Shown piece after piece: positions 13,061 through 23,524 of a stretch of DNA of 64,000 nt. The first letter of the stretch is position 1. Each line of letters starts with the position of its first letter. Both the position numbers and the translations under genes were made by a program. Source of the stretch: Arenicola marina (Eukaryota; Annelida; Polychaeta; Arenicolidae); the NCBI GenBank assembly GCA_964019135.1, contig OZ025265.1:1612001-1676000 (forward strand). The letters are read 5' to 3'. The notes beneath the pieces are model-generated. The model saw only the letters and a list, made by a program, of their open reading frames with translations, searched no databases and had not been told where the DNA came from.

Positions 13061-14182
13061 ATCGACATGAGTTCACAACGACGGTATAATGATAGTATAT
13101 AATGATAGTATATGTTGTATTCTGCTTGGGGGTAGAAGGGACGAGAAGGTCACAAAGTAGTACAAGGAGGGTGACAGTTATGTTGATAGTAGAGAGAGAG
13201 AGAGATCGGCCGCTGCCTTCGCCTCGCAGCCCCTTCCTCCCGTCCCCCCCCCTCCACCGCCGCCCTCTACCCGGACCAGAGGCGGTAATAACACACGGTC
13301 ATGGCGGAATTAACGACATGATGAGACCCGCTAGAGAACAGAACGTATCCGTGTCCAGTCTGCCCAAGCCAGACGAGCAACAATAGGACCAGCGACTGGT
13401 CTGGCCAGAGACATATATATACCCAAAAGGAGGATATCTGGGGTCTCCACATTAGGGTTTGAACTGCTCCGTGGGTGGCCACCACACCGGGTAACATGGA
13501 CCCTGGCTAGGGGTGAGTTATTACCGGGCACAGACCAGACAGCGGCCACCATGGTGACGTCCAGGCTCCTATGTAGGTCTATATAACGAAAGACGACGAT
13601 ATATATTGCTGTTTTAGGCAAACATTGTTGTGTAAATGGAGGCCAAACCGGGCAAAGAAACTTCCCGAGACAAGGAAGCGGGGTAGGGTGAAAGAGTGGT
13701 TCATTATTAGTCATGTGACAATACGGAACCAGACTGGCACAACAAATTCTTCCAGGTATTCTTCCTTTTTAATCTACTGATTTTAATTAACAGCATGAGA
13801 GAAACAACCATCAGGCGACATACCTCTGTGAACCGATAAGCTGATAAGTGTGTCCTGATTTGTCATCATTCAAATTCGAATTAACAATCTGCGTCGTACA
13901 TGTAACAAACAACGGCAGACCAAAACACTCCACCAGTTATGTACAAGATCCCTCTTCTATATATCCACGCTTCAGTTCAAAGCCGCGCCACAGCAGGTTT
14001 CAACAAGATGTAGATGAATTCAGAAATCGAGCCCTTAAAGTTTATCACCACTATAATACTTTAATTTACAAAGCGGGGGGTCCAAGCTTGCGATCCGGGG
14101 GGGGGGGATCCCAACAAAATTCCAACCGGGGAATCCACCAATTTTTGGACGACCGGGACGGGGGGGGGGGGGTCCACGCCGC

Positions 14183-14332
14183 CTCAGATAGCAATCTTCC
14201 TCAAAAAGGGGTATGGGGGTATCCGCGGAAGGACCCCCCTGGACCCGTTACAAGACAATGACATCCTTGTTCAAAAAGAGTGTGTGTTTGGGGGGGGGTG
14301 GGGGGGGGGCACCTTTTTGAGGAAGACTGCCG
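14183..14332. repeat. small inverted-repeat element, possible MITE
   Basis: TCTTCCTCAAAAAGG near 14190 and its reverse complement CCTTTTTGAGGAAGA near 14312 flank G/C-rich sequence. No clear target duplication is seen. No gene is recognised in 13070-15480. Confidence 0.4.
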
Positions 14333-15497
14333 TTTTTCCATGTAAAATGTAGGCCATGTGAAGCGTGATGCATTGATGTCATGGAGTCCCCAATACGTGC
14401 CGGCTGCACTGTTTTGTCTCTCCAATGGAGAGTTTCTGACGAGTCCGGGGAACGTGCCGCAAGAAGCGATTGCGGAGAGTTCGGAGAATACACCATTGCA
14501 ACATCATTCATTTCAAATTTATACAGCGCTGTAAAGGTGGACCTGATATAGAGATATATCAGCTCAGTCACACAAACGTAAAAGACATTCAGATAGCTTG
14601 ATGAATTAATACTTAGACTAAATTGTTAGGCTTGACTATAGCTTACAATCACCATTCTATAATCACCCAACAAACTTTTCGCCTTTCCTCTTTCAGCATG
14701 CTCTCCAAAACGTACAAAGGGAAATTTAGGGACATGAGGCTTGATTTTGTTGTGGTGGTGGGGCGGAAGAAAACACAAATACACGAATTATTTTATCATT
14801 CTTGGTGGAAATATAGACTACAAATTAATTTCAAAGTTTGAAAATATCTTTTAGCACATCCACGCTAATAGGCGACCTCGCCACTCAGCGCGACCTTGAC
14901 ACGTGACATCTCCAAACTAAACCACCTCCCGAGGTGGTAGAGATTGGAGAGTCCGGAGATGTCCGGAGAAACCGGAAGAGAAAAAGTGCAACAAGCGTGA
15001 GTTCACTTCCTGTGTGTGTACTTTAATCGTGTCGTATCGTCTAGTGTTTTGGCGCAGAAACATGGCGGCTTCTCGGGTGTCTTGCAATAACCTGTCCATA
15101 TCCATATCTATACATGGTATTGACTGCACAGAGCGATCACGTCCTTATGATCACGTTACGCTTCCATTTGTTTAAAGATATGACAGGAAATGAAAGAAGA
15201 CATCGTTAGCGCCGACTCACCAAAACTATACTACAAAAGCTTCAAAGAAAGGCATCGAAAGTAAATCCTAGAATTGTCAACTTCACATCAACGCACGCTT
15301 AGAATTTAAAAACGTATGCTCTAGCTCGTGCATGGTAACATCGCCGTCAGAAGATTGTCTTGAACTTTTAAAAAATAAATCCAGGGCAAAGTCTAAACGT
15401 TGAGACATTATTAAAACCGAAAGTGTTGATCTAATTGTTATCGACATTAATCAAACTGTGAAACACAGATAAACAACATGTCAGGTAGAAGTAATCA

Positions 15498-15503
15498 TTT
15501 ATT
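15498..15503 (-). promoter_or_regulatory. candidate poly(A) signal of copy 1
   Basis: AATAAA on the minus strand just beyond the 62-bp array that follows the stop codon. If used, the whole array would lie in the 3' UTR. Confidence 0.4.
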
Positions 15504-15564
15504 GATGACTGCGGGCAGCATATGATTACATATCAAACAGTTTTCATTGACTGAAATTAGTTGC

Positions 15565-16494
15565 ACACATGTTAATATCTGCCATGGGTATCTTGCGGTA
15601 ACCATGCCATGGCCTTGCTAGATGGCATACATGTTAATATCTGACATGGGTATCTTGCGGTAACCATGCCATGGCCTTGCTAGATGGCACACATGTTAAT
15701 ATCTGACATGGGTATCTTGCGGTAACCATGCCATGACCTTGCTAGATGGCATACATGTTAATATCTGATATGGGTATCTTGCGGTAACCATGCCATGGCC
15801 TTGCTAGATGGCATACATGTTAATATCTGACATGGGTATCTTGCGGTAACCATGCCATGGCCTTGCTAGATGGCACACATGTTAATATCTGACATGGGTA
15901 TCTTGCGGTAACCATGCCATGGCCTTGCTAGATGGCATACATGTTAATATCTGACATGGGTATCTTGCGATAACCATGCCATGGCCTTGCTAGATGGCAC
16001 ACATGTTAATATCTGACATGGGTATCTTGCGGTAACCATGCCATGGCCTTGCTAGATGGCATACATGTTAATATCTGACATGGGTATCTTGCGGTAACCA
16101 TGCCATGGCCCTGCTAGATGGCATACATGTTAATATCTGACATGGGTATCTTGCGGTAACCATGCCATGGCCTTGCTAGATGGCATACATGTTAATATCT
16201 GACATGGGTATCTTGCGGTAACCATGCAATGGCCTTGCTAGATGGCATACATGTTAATATCTGACATGGGTATCTTGCGGTAACCATGCCATGGCCTTGC
16301 TAGATGGCATACATGTTAATATCTGACATGGGTATCTTGCGGTAACCATGCCATGGCCTTGCTAGATGGCATACATGTTAATATCTGACATGGGTATCTT
16401 GCGGTAACCATGCCATGGCCTTGCTAGATGGCATACATGTTAATATCTGACATGGGTATCTTGCGGTAACCATGCCATGGCCTTGCTAGATGGC
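15565..16494. repeat. 62-bp minisatellite in the 3' UTR of copy 1
   Basis: Exactly 15 x 62 bp (CATGTTAATATCTGACATGG ... CCATGGCCTTGCTAGATGGC). It begins 8 bp after the copy 1 stop codon in transcription order. Confidence 0.95.
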
Positions 16495-16502
16495 AATGGC
16501 TT

Positions 16503-18821
16503 TCAGGGGATTACGATAATAATCCCGATGACAACGGGTGGGCGGGTCATCCTCTTCACGCGAGCAGGACCTTTAACACAGCGAAACAATGACCCATTAT
16601 AACTGATGCCACAATATGCCATTATATGATTTCGTTATTAGGCATTATTAGTATCTTACTGTACAACTGTTACGGTTCTTACTGCTATTAATTTACTACA
16701 CATATCATACAGTTCCTTCACACATCACCTTGTGATGTCAAACCAAATGCAAAGTATTCAATGTAATTCAGCGATAACGCGTGCTGGTAATGCAACTTGG
16801 GATCCGATACTAAAATGGAAACACCAACGAAAAATGCAATAAACTGTAGCTCGAGAATTGATGAAGGTGATACATACCACTACCTTTTTCGGGACTTCTC
16901 TCCAGCCAGAATACGGGTTTTCCCCAGCAGGGGGCGTGTAGCTCTCTGGGCAACAGTGTCAGGTCCTTGACTGGCCAATCAGAGGCCTTTGCGTAGGTCA
17001 CAGACTCCGGGTGTTCCGGGTTAATGAGGTCATCGCCCTGGTGAGAGAGACGGACATTGCCATAATACACACCTGAACAGTAGAACGCATCCTCATAATG
17101 CGGTCCTAACCGGCCAATAGATAATGCTTGGTCTTTAGAGATTATCAAGTTCGCAGCTATTAGATTATTACATTACAGTAATTACCTGTCCATTCTCGAA
17201 GGCTCTCAGGATTTCCGTGGCGTTGGGAATTCTCTTGTCCACCCCTCCGATCAGGTAACATTCATCCGATTCCGACATGTGCATCCCAATTATGCCCTGT
17301 TTTGTGAAAGGCATTTGTAATCATATGACAAAAAAGCAAAATTAAGTTGGTGAAGCGATCGAAAGATTCCATCTTTTTTGAAATATGGAACAACTTGAAG
17401 GGAATTACGACACTGTTGTAGCCAAAGGGACGTACCTTGTTGTGGTCGATGACGACGATGGATCCCTGGAGACCCTCTCCGGACGGGTAGATGACCTCCT
17501 TGTTGGCCACCGGATTCACAACCACACGCTCCCCGTTTGCCGTCACCACCTCGAGGAGAAAGGTCATATATAGCATACTCCACTGATTGAAGCCTAAAGC
17601 CCAGCGCACACCAAGGATGTATGATCATAATAACCCAACATATTACATTATAGAAACCACATTTGAATTGTTCAGAACAATAGCATAAATGCTTTAAATT
17701 AACATAATGTCATGTAGATCTGGAAAAAAAACTGTAGACCATCACTAATCATGTGTTTTTAGTTGCTTTCCCGGATACTTCTTAAGCTTATACCTCAGTG
17801 TCCCCAAAGGAGCTGTCGGGTTCCATGTGATGTGGCTGCAAGAAAGATGGAAACAGAACGAAAGAGTAAATGATGTTCCTTTTTTCAAATTTTGCTAATT
17901 TATGCGATAGCGCAGGACTCTTCGCAAAAGAGCAAGGTTTATTCCCGGAGACACAGCTTCTCTCGCTATCTTGACCCTTACTCGATCCAAATACACGTAC
18001 ACCCAGACAAAAGAAATAAGGAGAAACGAGTAAATCACAGATTAAAAGTTTTGATGACCTAACAGGGACCGTGTGAGGCCAAGTGATGATTTCATATTAT
18101 TTACCCCACACACATCTCTGTATATGTGGCAACATGTCATGATATGTACTGGCTACACTTTATTTATTTAACTTTACACAATTCCTAGATGAACCATTCG
18201 TAGATCTTTAATCATGAGATATTGCCATTTCACCGGTATTGCTACTAAACCATGCAGTCTTTGAGTGTTTGTCTGCAATAATCTGAAACAGCGAATTGAA
18301 AACTGGGACCCACCTGCTCACAGTTGTGTTCTACTCTCCCGAGGTAGAGAGAACCCATGGTTGCCATAACGACCAAGGCGGCGGTCACGGCGCCTGCGTA
18401 GAACAATAGTCCCAACAGCCACTTCCGGTTGCTGACTCCGTTGTCGGACTGAAAACACATAGAGCCGCTGCAGACTTCGCAAATGTTCAACTCAAGTTTA
18501 TCTTTGACTTTATAGTTAAAATCTTGTCAACATCATTTGAAAAGCGACCTAAACAGCAGCATTCACGGACCGGCATTATAGTTGTTCTGGCAGAGCTGAC
18601 TCGACAAAGTTGTCAGAACAATCGCTGAACAAGAACAACTTTCTTATAAAATTAGAAAAAAATATTGTAAATGATGTTGATATTGGTGCATAAAATTTAT
18701 TCTTTTTGCATTATATATCTAAACACATTGTGTTTTAGTTGAATAATTAAACGTGTGTTTGTATTTATCTTACCTGTTGGCTTCTCGGGTAGGCTGGAGG
18801 TAGTTCACCTTTCTCCGCCAT
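16503..18821 (-). CDS. BRICHOS precursor, copy 1 (seven coding exons, hydrophobic tail)
   Basis: Exons on the minus strand: 18774-18821, 18314-18448, 17794-17835, 17436-17549, 17186-17296, 16878-17037, 16503-16570. All borders are GT-AG; introns 1-5 are phase 0 and intron 6 is phase 1. The predicted protein is 225 residues. The cytosolic start carries LPPAYP (a PPxY motif). A transmembrane helix spans about 27-52 (FYAGAVTAALVVMA core), followed by a luminal Cys. The BRICHOS domain covers about 85-200: the VIDHNKG strand, Cys126 in DECYL, an NAT sequon, WPVKDL, and Cys187 in APCWGKPVFWL. The last exon adds R-V-K-R at 207-210, a furin-type site, then a 15-residue tail with the run PPVVIGIIIVIP. 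Order and motifs match chondromodulin/tenomodulin-like BRICHOS proteins, so it is probably processed in the secretory pathway. Cleavage and function of the tail are inferred. The stop is followed within 8 bp by a minisatellite. Divergent from copy 2. Confidence 0.85.
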
Positions 18822-19839
18822 GGTCTACTTGGTCACTGGTCATTAAGGAAACAATATGATAATTGACTCTATAACAACAAAGGTTTCCTAAATTCAGAAC
18901 TAACAAGATCTTATGCTAATCCGCGGGCCCCATATTACACTATAATTGAACTAAACCATGCTCGTCTGGCACATATTACCTCAATACCCTGTGTTTTGGC
19001 GGCCGTATTCCTTGTCAGGTCTACTAACTGTTAGACCCTCCACGGAAAAAGACTTCGATACGCAGTTTAGTTCTATGAATGATGACAATGCACCTTACAG
19101 ATAACGTATTAATATCAATAGCGAAAACATAGGTACCTCGGTAGCTAAAGAAACAAAGAGAAACGACAACAGACGACGATGAGGCAAGGCGGCACGGAGG
19201 GTTTGCGTCCGTCAAAATGTCAGTGGCACAACGTACATATCGCAAGCCGTAAACAATCACCAATTCAAGTTACGACGTTTTATTTTATTTGTATGCCAGC
19301 ATTTTATTTACATGCCAGCTAATCTGTGTTCTGAGCGATAATAGGCCTGGATTTCAGTTCGATCTCTACGGAGTCCTGTCAGCTGGGGATACATAAATTA
19401 TATAAATCGTACGCATTTAGTTATGCGGGTATAAGTATGTGTCCTGGCTACTGCATGGCTGCATCGTCCGCCTCTTGTGGACGAGCCACATCAGTCGGGA
19501 GCCGGACAAAGGGGGAGAAGCCCATCGATGGCTCCGGGCGCTACCGCATACACGGCGTCATCTACGTACATTATTTCGTACTGCCGACGACATATTATAA
19601 TTCCTTTGTCTGTCACCATGGATCGATCGTAAAATTCGTTACAGAAAGCGTAATACGCGCCGCCATTGTCACCACGTGACGTGCTAGAGTCTTACCATTG
19701 TGCGGAATCTTCATACACCTACCGCGGCGCCCTCTTTCAATATATTTTGAACTGAATTCTGGATACATTAAAATGAATTAAAAATACCTTAAATTCCATT
19801 CAAGATAAGTGAAAAGCATCAGTATTTTAAATATCTCTG

Positions 19840-20270
19840 ATTGGATTTTAGAATTTAGTTTCACATTTCTTGAAATCGTTTCAAAATATGTAGAAATTAT
19901 TTTAAGTTATCTTGAAATAATGTTTAGATATCTTAAAATCATTTTTAGATATCTTGGAATCATTGTTAGATATCTTGAAATCATTCTAAGATATCTTGAA
20001 ATCATTCTAAGATATTTTGAAATTATTTCATGGTATCTTGAAATCATTTAAATATATCTTGAACTCATTTTATAGTATCTTGAAATCATTTTATGGTATC
20101 TTGAAATCATTTTATGGTATCTTCAAATCATCTGAAGATATCTTTAAGTCGTAAGAAAATATCTTTAAATCATTTGAAGATATCTTTAAATCATGTGAAG
20201 ACATCTTTAAATCATTTGCAGATATCTTGAATCATTTCAAGATATCTGTCATTGAATTCAAGATAACACG
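19840..20270. repeat. degenerate ~20-bp AT-rich repeat
   Basis: Repeats of GATATCTTGAAATCATT and variants, inside the inferred 5' UTR intron of copy 1. Confidence 0.85.
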
Positions 20271-20621
20271 TTTTTTATAATTAAAACGGCTAGCGATTCG
20301 TGCACGCATATTTGGCCAACCACCGCCAAAGCTCTGACTGTTCCTACATTAAGTTGAGTCACCGTGACAGAATATTTGGTTCTCTTTCTAGAAAGCTACA
20401 CAATAGTACACAGCAAGGCTTCCAGCAGCGGGCCGACCAAATAAACTAACAGCACACGGTCATGTCTACGGTCACAATACAACCCACGCTGCAGATCAGT
20501 GAAGCAACATTCACCTTATGAGGGTTGATGAATCTCAGGGTTGATGAAATCTGGTTCGGTGTCTTGTCCCTGTGAAGTCTTCCGCTGGTGGGTCGGCAAT
20601 GCCGCTGGGAGTTATCTGTCG

Positions 20622-20630
20622 CCTTAAATA
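20622..20630 (-). promoter_or_regulatory. candidate TATA element of copy 1
   Basis: The minus strand reads TATTTAAGG. A possible noncoding first exon follows and ends at a donor at 20517 (CATAAG|GTGAAT). A matching acceptor lies at 18835, just before the copy 1 start codon. The layout mirrors copies 3 and 4. No transcript evidence is available. Confidence 0.45.
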
Positions 20631-20678
20631 CCCACCACGTATGATACGAGGAATACTACGCGATTTACGCAAGTGCTT

Positions 20679-20930
20679 TCAAGAAGGAGAATAAATTTTG
20701 CCAGCTCTATGTTGACATTACGAATCACTTCTTTCTTTCAAATATCCTTCGTCAAATAGTAGTTACATATCCCGCCGCGTGCAATGCATCCCGTTGTTAC
20801 ATCGTTGTTTGAACAGCAGTCACTTCACTCCTTGTTGAGTCAGCTTCTGCACACAGGTGATCAACGGGGGCTTTGTTACCACTAGGCTTGAATCGGGGTC
20901 ACGTATTTCCAAGTGTTTTTAAGGGATTAC
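20679..20930. repeat. segment duplicated at 45290-45540
   Basis: Shared blocks in the same order: TTTGCCAG.TCTATG, then TTGACATTA, CACTTC.T, TCCTTCGTC.AATAGTAG, and CAAGTGTTTTT. It lies upstream of copy 2, and its partner upstream of copy 4, so it probably belongs to the duplicated unit. Confidence 0.6.
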
Positions 20931-21067
20931 GCAGAGATTACGTTGTGACATGCGCGGTAACTCCCCATACAGACCCTCCGAACAAAACAAACAACAACGC
21001 ATACAGGACTACACGCCCCGGGGAGACCCTTTGAACTTATCATATACATCCCAAACCAATTGCCAAA

Positions 21068-22374
21068 CCCTGCCTCAAGCCATCCCTCAAGCGATCCCTC
21101 AAGCCATCCCTCAAACCATCCCTCAAGCTATCCCTCAAGCCATCTCTCACACCATCCCTCAAGCCATCCCTCAAACCACCCCTCAAGCCATCCCTCAAGC
21201 GATCCCTCAAGCCATCTCTCAATCCATCAATCAAACCATCCCTCAAGCAATCCCTCAAACCATCCCTCAAGTCATTCCTCAAGCGATGCCTCAAACCATC
21301 ACTCAAGCCATCCCTCGAACCATCTCTCAAGCCATCCCTCAAACCATCCCTCAAGCCATCTCTCAAGCCATCCCTCAAGCCATCCCTCAAACCATCTCTC
21401 AAGCCATTCCTCAAAATATCCCTTAAGCCATCTTTCAAAGCATCCCTCAAGCCATGTCTCAAGCCATCCTTCAAGCCATGTCTCAAGCCATGCCTCAAAC
21501 CATCCCTCAAGCCATTCCTCAAAATATCCCTTAAGCCATCCCTAAAGCCATCTTTCAAAGCAATCCTCAAGCTATCTTTCAAAGCATCCCTCAAACCATT
21601 TTTCAAGCCATCCCTCAAGCCATGTCTCAAGCCATCCCTCAAGCCATGGCTCAAGCCATGCCTCAAACCATCCCTCAAGCCATTCCTCAAAATATCCCTT
21701 AAGCCATCCCTAAAGCCATCTTTCAAAGCATCCCGCAAGCCATCTCTCAAGCCATCTCTCAAGCCATGTCTCAAGCCATCCCTAAAGCCATCTTTCAAAG
21801 CATCCCTCAAGACATCCCTCAAGCCATGTCTCAAGCCATGTCTCAAGCCATTTCTCAAGCCATCCCTCAAGCCATGTCTCAGACCATCCCTCAAGCCATC
21901 TTTCAATGCATCCCTCACGCTATCCCTCAAGCCATCTCTCAAGCCATGTCTCAAGCCATCCCTCAAGCCATGTCTCAAGCCATGTCTCAAGCCATCCCTC
22001 AAGCGATCTCTCAAGCCATCTCTCAAATCATCCCTTAAACCATCTCTCTAGACCCCTCTCAAGCCACCCCCCAAGTCATCCCACAAGTCATCATTCAAGC
22101 GACCCCCTAAGCCACCCCCCAAGCCATCCCTTAATCCGTCCCTCAAGCCATCCCTCAAGCTATTCCCCAATCCATCCCCCAAGCCATCCCTCAAGACATC
22201 CCTCAAACCATCCCCCAAGCCATCCCTCGCGACATCCCTCAAACCATTCCGCAATCCATTCCTCAAGCCTTCCCTCAAGCCATCCCTCTAATCGTCCCTC
22301 AAGTCATTCTTCAAGCTATCTCTCAAGCTATCCCCCAAGCCACCCCTCAAGCCATCCCTCAAGCCATTCCTAAA
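21068..22374. repeat. 12-bp satellite-like array between divergent promoters
   Basis: About 108 units of CCCTCAAGCCAT and variants. The 12-bp length keeps frame, giving IPQA, HPSS and LRDG repeat readings of up to 328 codons on both strands. There is no other sign of a gene. Confidence 0.95.
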
Positions 22375-22889
22375 GCCTCGATTACGCACAATCCAGGCCC
22401 ATTTAACTGGAATAAACTTATTAACAAATATTATAACTTTACACACTAATACTTTTCTTTGAAATCATGTTTTGCCTCAGGGAAATTCCCTTTCTTCGTT
22501 TAACTTCCTTCAGACAAACTGCGTTTCAATTTTTCCAATAAAGTACAGGTCCAACATAGATAGTCATAATAAGAGAGAGAGGACAAAGAAAAACTTCAAA
22601 TACAACGATATGGCAGTTTTACATCTTTGTACAAACATTTACCAGGACTGAAGTGTCAACACTTTGTGGAAATGGATGCCTGACTGCGTCATGTAACCGA
22701 CACCCACAAGCCCTGGACACTCGAGTCCGGGACCCGTATGTCCGGGACCCACACGTCGACGACGCCCCATCCAGGCCTCAGGACAAAACACTCTAAATCA
22801 AGTTTCACAGGCTTTGCTTTGATATTGTGTATCGGGGAAATTCTCTTATCACGGTTCCCTGCCTTCGAACAAAGAGCCTCGGAAGTTTT

Positions 22890-22999
22890 TAGACCATATA
22901 CCGCCTTATGAAGCTGGTCTCTGCTTCAGGGAGACAAAGACCGCTCGGGACATTGATGAGTCAACAGCCATCGTGATCAGCCCAGGAACACGTGGGTAG
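22890..22999 (+). promoter_or_regulatory. candidate promoter and noncoding first exon of copy 2
   Basis: Sequence 22760-22999 aligns to the copy 4 5' region (cccatccagg...; gaacaaagagcct; agaccatataccgcctta). The TATA position is degenerate (CTTATGAAG, about 22905-22913). A donor TAG|GTGAGG at 22999 pairs with an acceptor GCTACAG ending at 23457, giving a 5' UTR intron. Confidence 0.45.
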
Positions 23000-23524
23000 G
23001 TGAGGATGTCAGACTATTTTGATAGTTATGTTCGGTTGGGGTTTGTAATGTATTAATGCCCGAGAAATTGTTTAAACTCTTAGGGCAAGTGGTTAGGTGA
23101 GGATGTCAGGTTATTTAGATAGTTATATTGGCTTGAGGGTTGTAATGCTTATTAAAATTCGATATTTATAATATATATGTTTAACTTACTTATCACTACA
23201 GGATGGGGATATTGTAATGTTTGGGTTTTTCAACTGCAAAGTGGAGTCCATTTGGTAGGAATTTGCGTAATATTGGCGAAGCTTCAGCTTGATGTCCAGA
23301 CGTTTAGTTAACAGCAATCGTACATCCCTTTTGTCCAGGACTGTAAGTAATTGTTCCGATTCTACAATGCTCGCCTGTGATGAGTTAGTAGTGTCTTTAT
23401 GTCAGTATTCCATTGCAATAACTTAAGATTCATGCTATTGTTTACATTATGCTACAGGTGATAGTGGCTGGTCTTGAGTTTTCCCATTCACAGCTTCTGA
23501 GAGGTCTGGAACAACTGCCTAACA

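Noticed and set aside
13331-13714. 127-codon minus-strand frame
   Set aside because: Mixed composition without motif, splice context or promoter; probably chance.
21040-22373. Repeat proteins IPQA, HPSS and LRDG on both strands
   Set aside because: The 12-bp unit keeps frame in every phase; simultaneous openness on both strands indicates repeat composition and not coding selection.
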